Shown in pieces: positions 8,614-14,726 of a stretch of DNA of 18,502 nt. Source of the DNA: Oscillospiraceae bacterium (GTDB taxonomy: Bacteria > Bacillota > Clostridia > Oscillospirales > Butyricicoccaceae); assembly GCA_902797555.1 (NCBI GenBank), contig CADBTM010000093.1, forward strand, positions 1-18,502, written 5' to 3'. Below the pieces are notes generated by a model. It saw only the letters and a list, made by a program, of their open reading frames with translations, was not told the origin of the DNA and ran no database searches. A program made the position numbers and the translations under genes. Positions within the stretch are counted from its first letter, which is position 1; the number at the start of each line of letters is the position of its first letter.

Positions 8614-8714
8614 TTTTTGCCTCCCAGGGCAAAGCGATCCTCATGAGCGACCGACGCCTCGATCCGCGTTCCACCCGTTGTCAGAACAACGTTTTTGTTT
8701 GTTAGTTTGTGCAA
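8610..8714 (-). CDS. candidate 34-residue small protein or leader peptide upstream of clp
   Basis: A TTG codon at 8714-8712 is preceded by AGGAGG with 8 bases of spacing, the strongest ribosome binding site in this part of the minus strand. The frame runs 34 codons to a TGA that overlaps the clp GTG start as GTGA. The peptide begins MHKLTNKNVVLTTGGTRIEA and ends FALGGKK. I recognise no family, signal peptide or membrane segment. The tight overlap and good ribosome binding site argue for translation and for coupling to clp. It could be a genuine small protein or a leader peptide that sets clp translation. A TTG start and the short length keep confidence moderate. Confidence 0.5.
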   Translation of the reverse strand: MHKLTNKNVVLTTGGTRIEASVAHEDRFALGGKK

Positions 8715-8717
8715 ACT
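8704..8717. promoter_or_regulatory. palindromic operator-like site in the clp leader
   Basis: AGTTTG-TG-CAAACT is a perfect 6-bp inverted repeat with a 2-base centre. It lies between the AGGAGG and the TTG start of the small frame, and 14 bases further on is a second short inverted repeat (GTTGT-CAGA-ACAAC, 8677-8690). It does not match the CtsR heptad repeat or the HrcA CIRCE element. It could be a repressor site or a weak RNA hairpin hiding the start codon. Confidence 0.35.
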
Positions 8718-8807
8718 ACCCACCTCCTAACCGGAATTTCCCCATTTTTATGGATAATATTCTTGTAATTTTGTGAATTTTACCGATATAATTCGTAGAA
8801 AACGGCA

Positions 8808-8835
8808 TTGCATTTTTTTCGTTTTCTGATATAAT
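8808..8835 (+). promoter_or_regulatory. ferredoxin promoter with extended -10
   Basis: TTGCAT (8808-8813), a 16-base spacer and a perfect TATAAT (8830-8835) with the extended TGA immediately before it give a strong sigma-A promoter ending about 30 bases before the ferredoxin ATG. A second possible promoter lies just upstream: TTGTAA at 8763-8768, an 18-base spacer and TATAAT at 8787-8792. The region 8740-8835 is strikingly AT-rich compared with the genes on either side. It must also hold the divergent clp promoter, for which I see only weak candidates. Confidence 0.8.
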
Positions 8836-8867
8836 GGTTAGCAGAACAAAACAGGAGGTGCTTACTT

Positions 8868-9035
8868 ATGGCATACAAAATTTCTGACGCTTGCGTCGGC
8901 TGCGGTACCTGCGCCGGTGCATGTCCCATGGACGCCATCCATGATGCTGGCGGCAAGTTCGAGATCGACGAGAACGCATGCGTGAGCTGCGGTACCTGCG
9001 CCGGTGCTTGCCCCATGGGAGCTATCTCTGAGTAA
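8868..9035 (+). CDS. clostridial-type 2[4Fe-4S] ferredoxin
   Basis: A 55-residue electron carrier with two CxxCxxCxxxCP motifs: CVGCGTCAGACP at 9-20 and CVSCGTCAGACP at 38-49. Each motif supplies three cysteines to one cubane and the last cysteine to the other. This is the classical small cytoplasmic ferredoxin used with pyruvate:ferredoxin oxidoreductase and hydrogenases in anaerobes. The ATG at 8868 has AGGAGG 9 bases upstream. The gene stands alone between a strong promoter and a strong terminator, which suggests high expression. Its two halves share a 22-bp identical stretch at the DNA level (8899-8920 and 8986-9007), unusually high for an ancient internal duplication. Confidence 0.97.
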   Translation: MAYKISDACVGCGTCAGACPMDAIHDAGGKFEIDENACVSCGTCAGACPMGAISE

Positions 9036-9048
9036 GATACAGAAAAGA

Positions 9049-9313
9049 AATACCCTCTGCCTCGGCAGAGGGTATTTTCTTTCGTCTGTCAAAAAGCCAA
9101 AATCGCCGAAAGAGGCGATTTTGCTTAAAGATCGTTTTTGGCCGTTCCCTGTGTGGGAATGGGCAAAAACACCGAGGCCCGCCGGCTTTTTTCGCAGAAA
9201 AAGCGGCGAAACCGCGCCGCAGCGCGGGGCCTTTCTGTCAAAGAAGCCCAGCGCAGCGGGTTCTTTGACACGCTAAAGTAATACCCTCTGCCTCGGCAGA
9301 GGGTATTTTCTTT
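9049..9313. repeat. hairpin cluster bounded by two identical 34-bp terminator copies
   Basis: The 34 bp at 9049-9082 recur exactly at 9280-9313. The 197 bp between them hold no convincing gene but a run of inverted repeats. These are AAAATCGCC/GGCGATTTT (9099-9122), a 15-bp imperfect stem with ends TTTTTG/CAAAAA (9135-9169), GCTTTTT/AAAAAGC (9185-9204) and CCGCGC/GCGCGG (9212-9227). The last is a 13-bp stem with one bulge, TGTCAAAGAA...TTCTTTGACA (9236-9270). No protein-coding signal or ribosome binding site is seen on either strand. It could be a non-autonomous mobile or palindromic repeat element, a structured RNA, or stacked terminators. The copy at 9282-9313 can also serve as a plus-strand terminator just before the moxR promoter. 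Confidence 0.7.
9051..9082 (+). terminator. ferredoxin intrinsic terminator (copy 1)
   Basis: A perfect 10-bp stem, TACCCTCTGC (9051-9060) with GCAGAGGGTA (9065-9074), and a CTCG loop are followed by TTTTCTTT. It begins 15 bases after the ferredoxin stop. An identical copy lies at 9282-9313. Confidence 0.92.
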
Positions 9314-9343
9314 TCTCCGCCTCTTTCTTTTTGCAAAAAACTG

Positions 9344-9352
9344 TGCTATACT
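9344..9352 (+). promoter_or_regulatory. probable extended -10 promoter of the moxR operon
   Basis: TGCTATACT is an extended -10 (TGn plus TATACT) 40 bases before the moxR ATG. The -35 region at the expected 17-base spacing is poor, and TTGCAA (9331-9336) is too close to serve as -35. The call rests on the extended -10 and the position between a terminator and an operon start. Confidence 0.5.
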
Positions 9353-9392
9353 TTTCTCTAATAATCATGTAAAGTAAAGGAAGTCTGCGTTT

Positions 9393-10334
9393 ATGGAAAT
9401 CTCCCGTTTCACGGAATACCGCAACAAGATCGTCGACGCCTGTTCCACCGTCATCGTGGGCAAGGAGGACGTGATCCAAAATGTTCTGGTGTGCTTTGTC
9501 TGCTCCGGCCACGTGCTGCTGGAGGATGTGCCCGGCACCGGCAAGACCATGCTGCTCCGCTCCTTTGCAAAGGCCATCGGCGGCGGCTTCAAGCGGATCC
9601 AGTTCACCCCCGATCTGCTGCCCTCCGACCTGACCGGCATTCATTTCTTTGACCAGAAGGCGGGCGAGTTTCGCTTCCGTCCCGGCCCGCTGTTTTCCAA
9701 TATCATTCTGGCCGACGAGATCAACCGCGCCACCCCCCGTACCCAGTCCTCCCTGCTGGAGGCCATGGAAGAGCGGCAGATCACCGTGGACGGCGTCACC
9801 ACCCGCCTGGACGAGCCCTTTATGGTAATGGCCACCCAGAATCCGGTGGAATCCTACGGCACCTTCCCCCTGCCCGAGGCGCAGACCGACCGCTTTTTCA
9901 TGCGGCTGCGGCTGGGCTATATGACCCGGGAGCAGGAACTGACCGTCATCGGCCGCAAGAGCGCCGTCAACCTCATCGACGAGATGGAGCAGGCGGTTTC
10001 CGCGGAGGAGACCGCGTGGATCCGGGCAAATTACGCACAGGTCAAGGTCTCCGACGCCGTGGCCGGCTATCTGATGGACATCATTCAGGCCACCCGCTCG
10101 GAGAGCCGCTTCCTCACCGGTGTCTCCACCCGCGGCGCCATCGCCCTTTACAAAGCCGCGCAGGTCACCGCCGCCTTCCGCGGACGGGACTTTGCCATCC
10201 CCGAGGACGTGAAGGACGTGGCCATCCCCGTTCTGGCGCACCGCATCTCCACCGGCGTCTCCCGGACAGACGAGGTGGAAGCCAAGCTGGGGGATCTTCT
10301 GGACAAGATCCCCGTGCCTACGGAAGTGATCTGA
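9393..10334 (+). CDS. MoxR-family AAA+ ATPase
   Basis: A 313-residue cytoplasmic AAA+ protein. Walker A is DVPGTGKT (45-52) and Walker B IILADEIN (104-111). The MoxR-specific stretches FTPDLLPSDLTG (71-82) and ATQNPVES near 148-155 are present, and a C-terminal helical lid region follows. MoxR ATPases are thought to act as chaperones for maturation of membrane-linked complexes, and their genes are regularly next to DUF58 genes. Here the DUF58 gene starts on the base after the stop codon. The ATG at 9393 follows AAAGGAAG with 9 bases of spacing. It is the first of three genes read together. The precise client is unknown. Confidence 0.95.
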   Translation: MEISRFTEYRNKIVDACSTVIVGKEDVIQNVLVCFVCSGHVLLEDVPGTGKTMLLRSFAKAIGGGFKRIQFTPDLLPSDLTGIHFFDQKAGEFRFRPGPLFSNIILADEINRATPRTQSSLLEAMEERQITVDGVTTRLDEPFMVMATQNPVESYGTFPLPEAQTDRFFMRLRLGYMTREQELTVIGRKSAVNLIDEMEQAVSAEETAWIRANYAQVKVSDAVAGYLMDIIQATRSESRFLTGVSTRGAIALYKAAQVTAAFRGRDFAIPEDVKDVAIPVLAHRISTGVSRTDEVEAKLGDLLDKIPVPTEVI

Positions 10335-11489
10335 ATGCTGCTGTTTTTCATTCTGCTGATTGCGGTGGCGGCGGCGGTGGAGCATTGGTCGCTGATCCAC
10401 GGGATGGACGGCGTGACCCACCGCCAATATCCCGACCGTCCGCTGGTCGAGCCGGGGGAGACCTTTCATCTGGTGACTCAGGTGAAAAACACCTCCCGCA
10501 GGTTCGTCCCCTTTATCCGTCTGCGGGAAAATGTGCCCGTCGACCTCACCTTTTCCGACAAGGTCACCTCTTTTCCCACCACCGACGAGCAAAGCCGCGC
10601 AAGAGTTACGCGGAGACCGCTGTTAACGCGCTGGTCTTTTCCCACCACCGACGGGCAAAGCCGCGCCTTTGTCTCCACCCTCTATCTGATGCCCCGCCAG
10701 CTGTGGCAGCGGGAGATATCCGTCCAGATGCCCAAGCGGGGACGATTCATCTTCCGGGGCGGCAGCATGCAGGGCGGCGACTTTCTCGGCCTCAGCGAGG
10801 AGGTCGAATATGTCCCCGCCCAGGAGGAGATCGTGGTCTGCCCCGCCCGCTGGGAGGATCCTTCCCTGCCCCAGCTTTTGGGCGGCTTTTTGGGAGATCG
10901 CTCGGTCAACCGCTTTATCATGGAGGATCCCGTTTTGACGCTGGGCTTCCGGGAATACACCGGGCGCGAGCCAATGAAGTCCATCTCGTGGCTCCAAAGC
11001 GCCCGGGCGGGTCAGCTGATGGTCAAAAACTATGACCACACGCTGGAGCTGACCGCCACCGTGCTGCTCAACGTCCAGACAAAGAAAAAGGATCCCCTCC
11101 GGGAGGAAAAGCTGGAACAGTGCTTTTCCATCGCCCGTTCGGTGTGCGAGACGCTGGAGGAAAAGCACATCCCCTACCGCTTTGTTTCCAACATCGTCAC
11201 GGCGGGCGCCGTATCCCGCTGGAGCAACGTGGCCGACGGTCTGGGCTCCGCCCACCTGTCCACCATTCTGGAGGGCCTGGGACGCGCCACCTACGACTGC
11301 GTGCGGCCCTTTGCCGTCACGCTGGCCCAGACCTCCCGCACCGCCGAACAGGGGCGCACCCACATCCTCATTCTTCCCGACCGCGACCCCGGGCTGGAGC
11401 GTGAGATCCGCCTCCTGGAGCAGCGCACCGGGACGCCCGCCCTCATCCTGACGGCCTCCCCCGGAGAAAAGGAGCGTGAAGAAGCATGA
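10335..11489 (+). CDS. DUF58 domain protein with an internal 22-residue repeat
   Basis: 384 residues. One hydrophobic N-terminal segment (about 1-16) anchors it. A beta-rich extracytoplasmic-type region follows, then the DUF58 core with FREYTGREPMKSISWLQSAR at 205-224, the family's R-x-Y-x-x-G-x-x-x-x-x-I-x-W-x-x-SAR signature. DUF58 proteins have a von Willebrand A-like fold and accompany MoxR ATPases; their biochemical role is not established. Residues 79-89 and 101-111 are near-identical (SFPTTD-E/G-QSRA), forming a 22-residue repeat unit. It starts directly at the moxR stop and ends in an ATGA overlap with the next gene, so the three proteins are likely made together. Confidence 0.92.
   Translation: MLLFFILLIAVAAAVEHWSLIHGMDGVTHRQYPDRPLVEPGETFHLVTQVKNTSRRFVPFIRLRENVPVDLTFSDKVTSFPTTDEQSRARVTRRPLLTRWSFPTTDGQSRAFVSTLYLMPRQLWQREISVQMPKRGRFIFRGGSMQGGDFLGLSEEVEYVPAQEEIVVCPARWEDPSLPQLLGGFLGDRSVNRFIMEDPVLTLGFREYTGREPMKSISWLQSARAGQLMVKNYDHTLELTATVLLNVQTKKKDPLREEKLEQCFSIARSVCETLEEKHIPYRFVSNIVTAGAVSRWSNVADGLGSAHLSTILEGLGRATYDCVRPFAVTLAQTSRTAEQGRTHILILPDRDPGLEREIRLLEQRTGTPALILTASPGEKEREEA
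10570..10666 (+). repeat. 66-bp-period direct repeat inside the DUF58 gene
   Basis: A 31-bp segment at 10570-10600 recurs at 10636-10666 with one difference (A/G), separated by 35 bp that include a GCGG-AGA-CCGC hairpin (10612-10622). The period of 66 is divisible by three, so the reading frame stays open. The intervening codons include AGA and TTA, which are rare in the surrounding gene. This looks like an inserted short repeat unit rather than slow divergence. Confidence 0.75.
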
Positions 11490-12718
11490 ACCTAGCCCTT
11501 TTTCTCAAGATCTTTGCCGACGTCTGTTACTATTTTGCCTTTGCCTGCTTTTTCGGCAGCGCCTTTGGGCTGGAGCGCACCCTCATGCCCGTCGCCGCGC
11601 TTCTGGCGGTCATCGCCGTTGTGGCCCGGTGGATCGATGGGAAAAAGCCGGGCACGATCCTGCGCTTTCTCCCGCTCCTCCTGCTGGGCGCGCTGATCTA
11701 TTATCCTTCCGAGCTGGCGGGGTATATCGTCCTCGTCCTTCCGGTGGGCTTTGTGGGATATACCATCTGGAAGCGGGGCTTTACCCCCAACTATTATCAG
11801 GAAAACGACAATTTCTCCCTGATGCTCAAGATCCCCATCCTTCCACTGGTCGCCGCTCTGCTTCTGATGCAGAAGTCCCGGCTCGAGCACTACGCCCTCC
11901 CCTATCTGGTGGCCTATCTGCTGGCCACTGTGCTGCTGCTGCGGCTGCTGCGTCACGACGAGGAGACCATGTCCCGCCCCCAGTTCCGGGTGATGAACCT
12001 GCTGGCCGTGGCGGGTACGGTGGTCGCGGCGGTGGTGGTGTTCAGCAAAGCCTTCCGCCACGCGGTGGGCACGCTCCTCAGCCTGATCCTCTCCGGCATT
12101 ATGGAGGTCGTCTTTTTCCTGCTCAGACCCCTTTTCCCACTGCTGGAAAAGCTGTTTAACGCGCTCAAGAGCCTGCTCGAGCAAAAGGCAGCGGAAAACA
12201 ACCCCTTGAAGCAGGACTATCAGGTGATCGACGCCCCCTTTGTCCCCGGTTTTCCCGTTCCCGACACGCCTCCCAAGGATCTTTCCACCCTGTGGGCGAT
12301 CCTTGTGATCCTCTTTCTTGCGGCGCTGGCCGTGGGCGCGTTTTTCCTCTTCCGCAAGCTTCTCGCCCAGCGAACCATCTCCCATGTGGAACCGGGCACC
12401 GTGCGCCGGTTTTTCGTCTCCGACCCGGAGGAGGTCAAGGAGGGCCGCGCCCGATTTGGCCGCACCCCTGCCCAGCGTGTCCGCTATTGGTACGGGCAGC
12501 TGCTCCTGCTCACCCGAAAGCACGGCGGCAGTCTGGACAAGGCCATGAACACCCGGCAGCAGCTTGCCAAGGAAAACCTGATTTTCCGGGATACCGAGGC
12601 GTGGCAGGGGCGCTTGCGTGAGCTTTATCTCCCCGCCCGCTACGGCGGAGAGGTCACCGAGGCCGACGCCCGTGAGGCAAAGGAGCTGTATAAGGAAATC
12701 AAAAAGTCAAAGCAATAA
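11486..12718 (+). CDS. polytopic membrane protein with C-terminal DUF4129-like domain
   Basis: 410 residues. Eight or nine hydrophobic segments fill residues 1 to about 295, including an N-terminal pair, LPLLLLGALIYY, ELAGYIVLVLPVGFVGY, and a final span around LSTLWAILVILFLAALAVGAF. The cytoplasmic tail (about 310-410) has the PAQRVRYWYGQLLLLTRKHGG and ELYLPARYGGEVTEADA pattern of DUF4129. In related operons this place is taken by a transglutaminase-like TgpA protein, which combines membrane segments, a transglutaminase domain and DUF4129. Here I find no transglutaminase Cys-His-Asp region, so the protein seems to be the membrane and tail parts only. The ATG overlaps the DUF58 stop (ATGA). 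Function is unknown; an envelope-related role is inferred from the MoxR/DUF58 context. Confidence 0.85.
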   Translation: MNLALFLKIFADVCYYFAFACFFGSAFGLERTLMPVAALLAVIAVVARWIDGKKPGTILRFLPLLLLGALIYYPSELAGYIVLVLPVGFVGYTIWKRGFTPNYYQENDNFSLMLKIPILPLVAALLLMQKSRLEHYALPYLVAYLLATVLLLRLLRHDEETMSRPQFRVMNLLAVAGTVVAAVVVFSKAFRHAVGTLLSLILSGIMEVVFFLLRPLFPLLEKLFNALKSLLEQKAAENNPLKQDYQVIDAPFVPGFPVPDTPPKDLSTLWAILVILFLAALAVGAFFLFRKLLAQRTISHVEPGTVRRFFVSDPEEVKEGRARFGRTPAQRVRYWYGQLLLLTRKHGGSLDKAMNTRQQLAKENLIFRDTEAWQGRLRELYLPARYGGEVTEADAREAKELYKEIKKSKQ

Positions 12719-12759
12719 GCCCCCTTTGGTCTGCTTTACGGTCTTTGACACTCTCGTAT

Positions 12760-12795
12760 ATATCCGCCGCAATTTGCGGCGGATATTTCTCTGTT
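12760..12795 (+). terminator. intrinsic terminator after the moxR operon
   Basis: ATATCCGCCGC (12760-12770) pairs perfectly with GCGGCGGATAT (12775-12785) around a short AATTT loop, followed by a T-rich tail (TTCTCTGTTTT). It is 41 bases after the stop of the membrane protein. Confidence 0.85.
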
Positions 12796-12803
12796 TTGAT
12801 CTC

Positions 12804-12832
12804 TTGCATTTTGCCGCAAAAACCGGTATATT
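12804..12832 (+). promoter_or_regulatory. promoter of the racemase gene
   Basis: TTGCAT (12804-12809), a 17-base spacer and TATATT (12827-12832) place transcription near 12839, about 34 bases before the ATG at 12873. Confidence 0.75.
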
Positions 12833-12872
12833 AGAAACGATAAACACTTTATGCAAAAAAGGAATGATTTTC

Positions 12873-13580
12873 ATGGCAAATAAAACCATCGGCATTCTGG
12901 GCGGCATGGGACCTCTGGCCACCGCCGACCTGTATAAAAAGATCGTTTTGCTCACCGATGCAAACTGCGACAACGCCCATCTGCGGGTGTATATCGACGG
13001 CAACGCCCAGATCCCCGACCGGACGGCAGCCATCCTCTCCGGCGGCGCCGACCCGGTGCCCCAGATGCTGTCCGCCCTCCGCCATCTGGAGGCCTGCGGC
13101 GCCGACTGCATCATCATGCCCTGCAACACCGCTCACTATTTCCTGCCCCGTCTGCAGCAGGAGACTTCCATCCCCTTTATCAGCATGCTGGCCGAGACCG
13201 CAAAGACCTGCGCCAGGCTCTACCCCGGGAAAACGGCCTGCGTCCTCGCCACCAAGGGCACTCTGGCCTCCGGTCTGTATAACGCCGCGCTGGAGAAAGA
13301 GGGCGTCTCCTGCATCCTGCCCGACGAAAAGCAGCGTGACGTGCTGATGTATGCCATCTACGACTGCGTCAAGGGAGGCAAGCCGCTGGAGACCGTGCGG
13401 GAGCCCATGGAGGCGCTGCTCCGGGATCTGACCGCCAAAGGCGCCGATTATTTCATTCTCGGCTGCACCGAGCTGCCCATCGTGGCGCAGGAACTTGCTC
13501 TCCCCGGCGTTTTCGTCGATCCCACCGCCGAGCTGGCCAAGGCCGCCATCCGTTTCTGCGGGGCAAAGGTGCGGGAATAA
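12873..13580 (+). CDS. aspartate/glutamate racemase family protein
   Basis: A cofactor-independent racemase of 235 residues. The IGILGGMGPLAT start, the first catalytic cysteine in MPCNTAHYF (about C88) and the second in LGCTELPI (about C198) are the two-cysteine arrangement of this superfamily. The overall pattern is closest to aspartate racemase / YgeA-type proteins rather than MurI. It would interconvert L- and D-amino acids, most likely aspartate or glutamate; the substrate cannot be told from sequence. The ATG at 12873 is chosen because AAAGGA lies 9 bases upstream and a good promoter precedes it; an ATG at 12864 is badly spaced. It appears to be a single-gene unit, as no hairpin or obvious promoter is seen in the 108 bp before the transporter. 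Confidence 0.93.
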   Translation: MANKTIGILGGMGPLATADLYKKIVLLTDANCDNAHLRVYIDGNAQIPDRTAAILSGGADPVPQMLSALRHLEACGADCIIMPCNTAHYFLPRLQQETSIPFISMLAETAKTCARLYPGKTACVLATKGTLASGLYNAALEKEGVSCILPDEKQRDVLMYAIYDCVKGGKPLETVREPMEALLRDLTAKGADYFILGCTELPIVAQELALPGVFVDPTAELAKAAIRFCGAKVRE

Positions 13581-13688
13581 GATGTTTCGGGAAAGTCACC
13601 CCTTCCGTCCTCTCCGCCGTCCGCCGCCTCGGCTCGCTTTCTGAACCGTTTTACATTTTATAAATACCAGAAAGTGAGTATCTTTTCT

Positions 13689-14672
13689 ATGACATGGTTC
13701 TGGCTTGCGTTGGCGGCGCTGCTCTGCTGGAGCGGCTCCGACCTGTTCTCAAAAATCGGCTGTGTGGATCCCAAGGATAAAAACAGCCATCTGAAAATGG
13801 TCATCATGGTGGGTCTCGTCATGGGCTTGCACGCGCTGTACGAGATCTACGTCACCGGCGTGGAGTTTTCCCTCCACGTGATCTGGGTCTATCTCCCCGT
13901 TTCCCTGCTGTATATCGGCTCGATGGCGCTGGGCTATCTGGGTCTGCGCTTTATCGAGCTTTCGATCTCCTCCCCCATCTGCAACAGCTCGGGCGCGCTG
14001 GCCGCTCTGCTGTACATCCTGGTGGGCGAGCGTCTGGTGCCCATGCAGTATATCGGCATCGTGCTGGTGGCTGTGGGCGTGGTCTCGCTGGCCTTTGTGG
14101 AAAGCCACGAGGACGAAGAGCTGCGCGCCATGCGTCAGGCAAAGTCCAACCACAAATACGCCAAGAGCTTTTGGGCACTGGCGCTGCCCGTGCTCTACTG
14201 CATCCTCGACGCCGCCGGTACCTTTGCCGATGGTCTGGTGATGGACAAGCTGGCCGAGGAGATGACAATCAACGCCGTGGGCGCGAATGCCGCTCCCGCC
14301 CTGATGGAGGAAACCCTCGAGGCTATGAGCGAAACCGCCGCCGCCATGGCAAACGTTGCCTACGAGCTGACCTTCCTGCTGGCCGCCCTGGTGTGCTTTA
14401 TCATCGTCGTCATCATTCGCAGGGACAAGCTGACCGTCAAGGCCGAGGGCCCCAAGCTGATCGGCGCCTGCTTTGAGACTGCCGGACAGTTTGCCTATAT
14501 CTTTGCCATCGCCGCAAATCCTGCTCCCGCCGCCGCCATGATCTCGGCCTACTGCGCCGTGTCCGTGCTGTGGAGCCGGATCTTCCTCAAGGAAAAGCTG
14601 AGCTGGAAGCACTATCTCACCATCGCCACCGCCGTGGTGGGCATCGTGATCCTCGGCGCCTTCGACGCGTAA
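13689..14672 (+). CDS. EamA/DMT-family membrane transporter
   Basis: 327 residues from the ATG at 13689. It has about ten hydrophobic segments in two halves, each ending in the EamA-like pattern of a charged E-K/R helix and a final hydrophobic helix: LLYILVGERLVPMQYIGIVL in the first half and SRIFLKEKLSWKHYLTIATA in the second. A long hydrophilic loop between halves (about 145-165) and an acidic, alanine-rich stretch near 200-225 interrupt the membrane segments. Members export or import metabolites and small solutes; the substrate is not predictable. A GTG at 13674 in frame is an alternative start, but it lies within the AAAGTGAG that looks like the ribosome binding site of the ATG. It may be co-transcribed with the racemase upstream, which would suit amino-acid handling, but this is weak. 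Confidence 0.88.
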   Translation: MTWFWLALAALLCWSGSDLFSKIGCVDPKDKNSHLKMVIMVGLVMGLHALYEIYVTGVEFSLHVIWVYLPVSLLYIGSMALGYLGLRFIELSISSPICNSSGALAALLYILVGERLVPMQYIGIVLVAVGVVSLAFVESHEDEELRAMRQAKSNHKYAKSFWALALPVLYCILDAAGTFADGLVMDKLAEEMTINAVGANAAPALMEETLEAMSETAAAMANVAYELTFLLAALVCFIIVVIIRRDKLTVKAEGPKLIGACFETAGQFAYIFAIAANPAPAAAMISAYCAVSVLWSRIFLKEKLSWKHYLTIATAVVGIVILGAFDA

Positions 14673-14680
14673 CTGCATAC

Positions 14681-14726
14681 AAAAAAATCGCTCCCCCCGG
14701 TCTTGCCGAGGGGAGCATTTCTTTTT
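14681..14726. terminator. bidirectional terminator between converging genes
   Basis: An 11-bp stem with one mismatch, GCTCCCCCCGG (14690-14700) with CCGAGGGGAGC (14706-14716). It is followed by TTTCTTTTT on the plus strand and by seven T residues on the minus strand (14687-14681). It serves both the transporter (plus) and the phosphatase-like gene (minus), whose stop codon it abuts. Confidence 0.88.

Noticed and set aside
6352..8646. A 764-codon open frame on the plus strand opposite clp
   Set aside because: It is antisense to a clear Clp ATPase, has no family motifs, and is explained by the GC-rich codon pattern that keeps the opposite strand free of stops.
9004..9276. A plus-strand open frame through the hairpin cluster
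   Set aside because: It starts inside the ferredoxin gene in another frame and crosses its terminator; there is no ribosome binding site or recognisable domain.
9273..10592. A 439-codon minus-strand open frame
   Set aside because: Antisense to moxR and DUF58, which have clear motifs; composition typical of an opposite-strand shadow.
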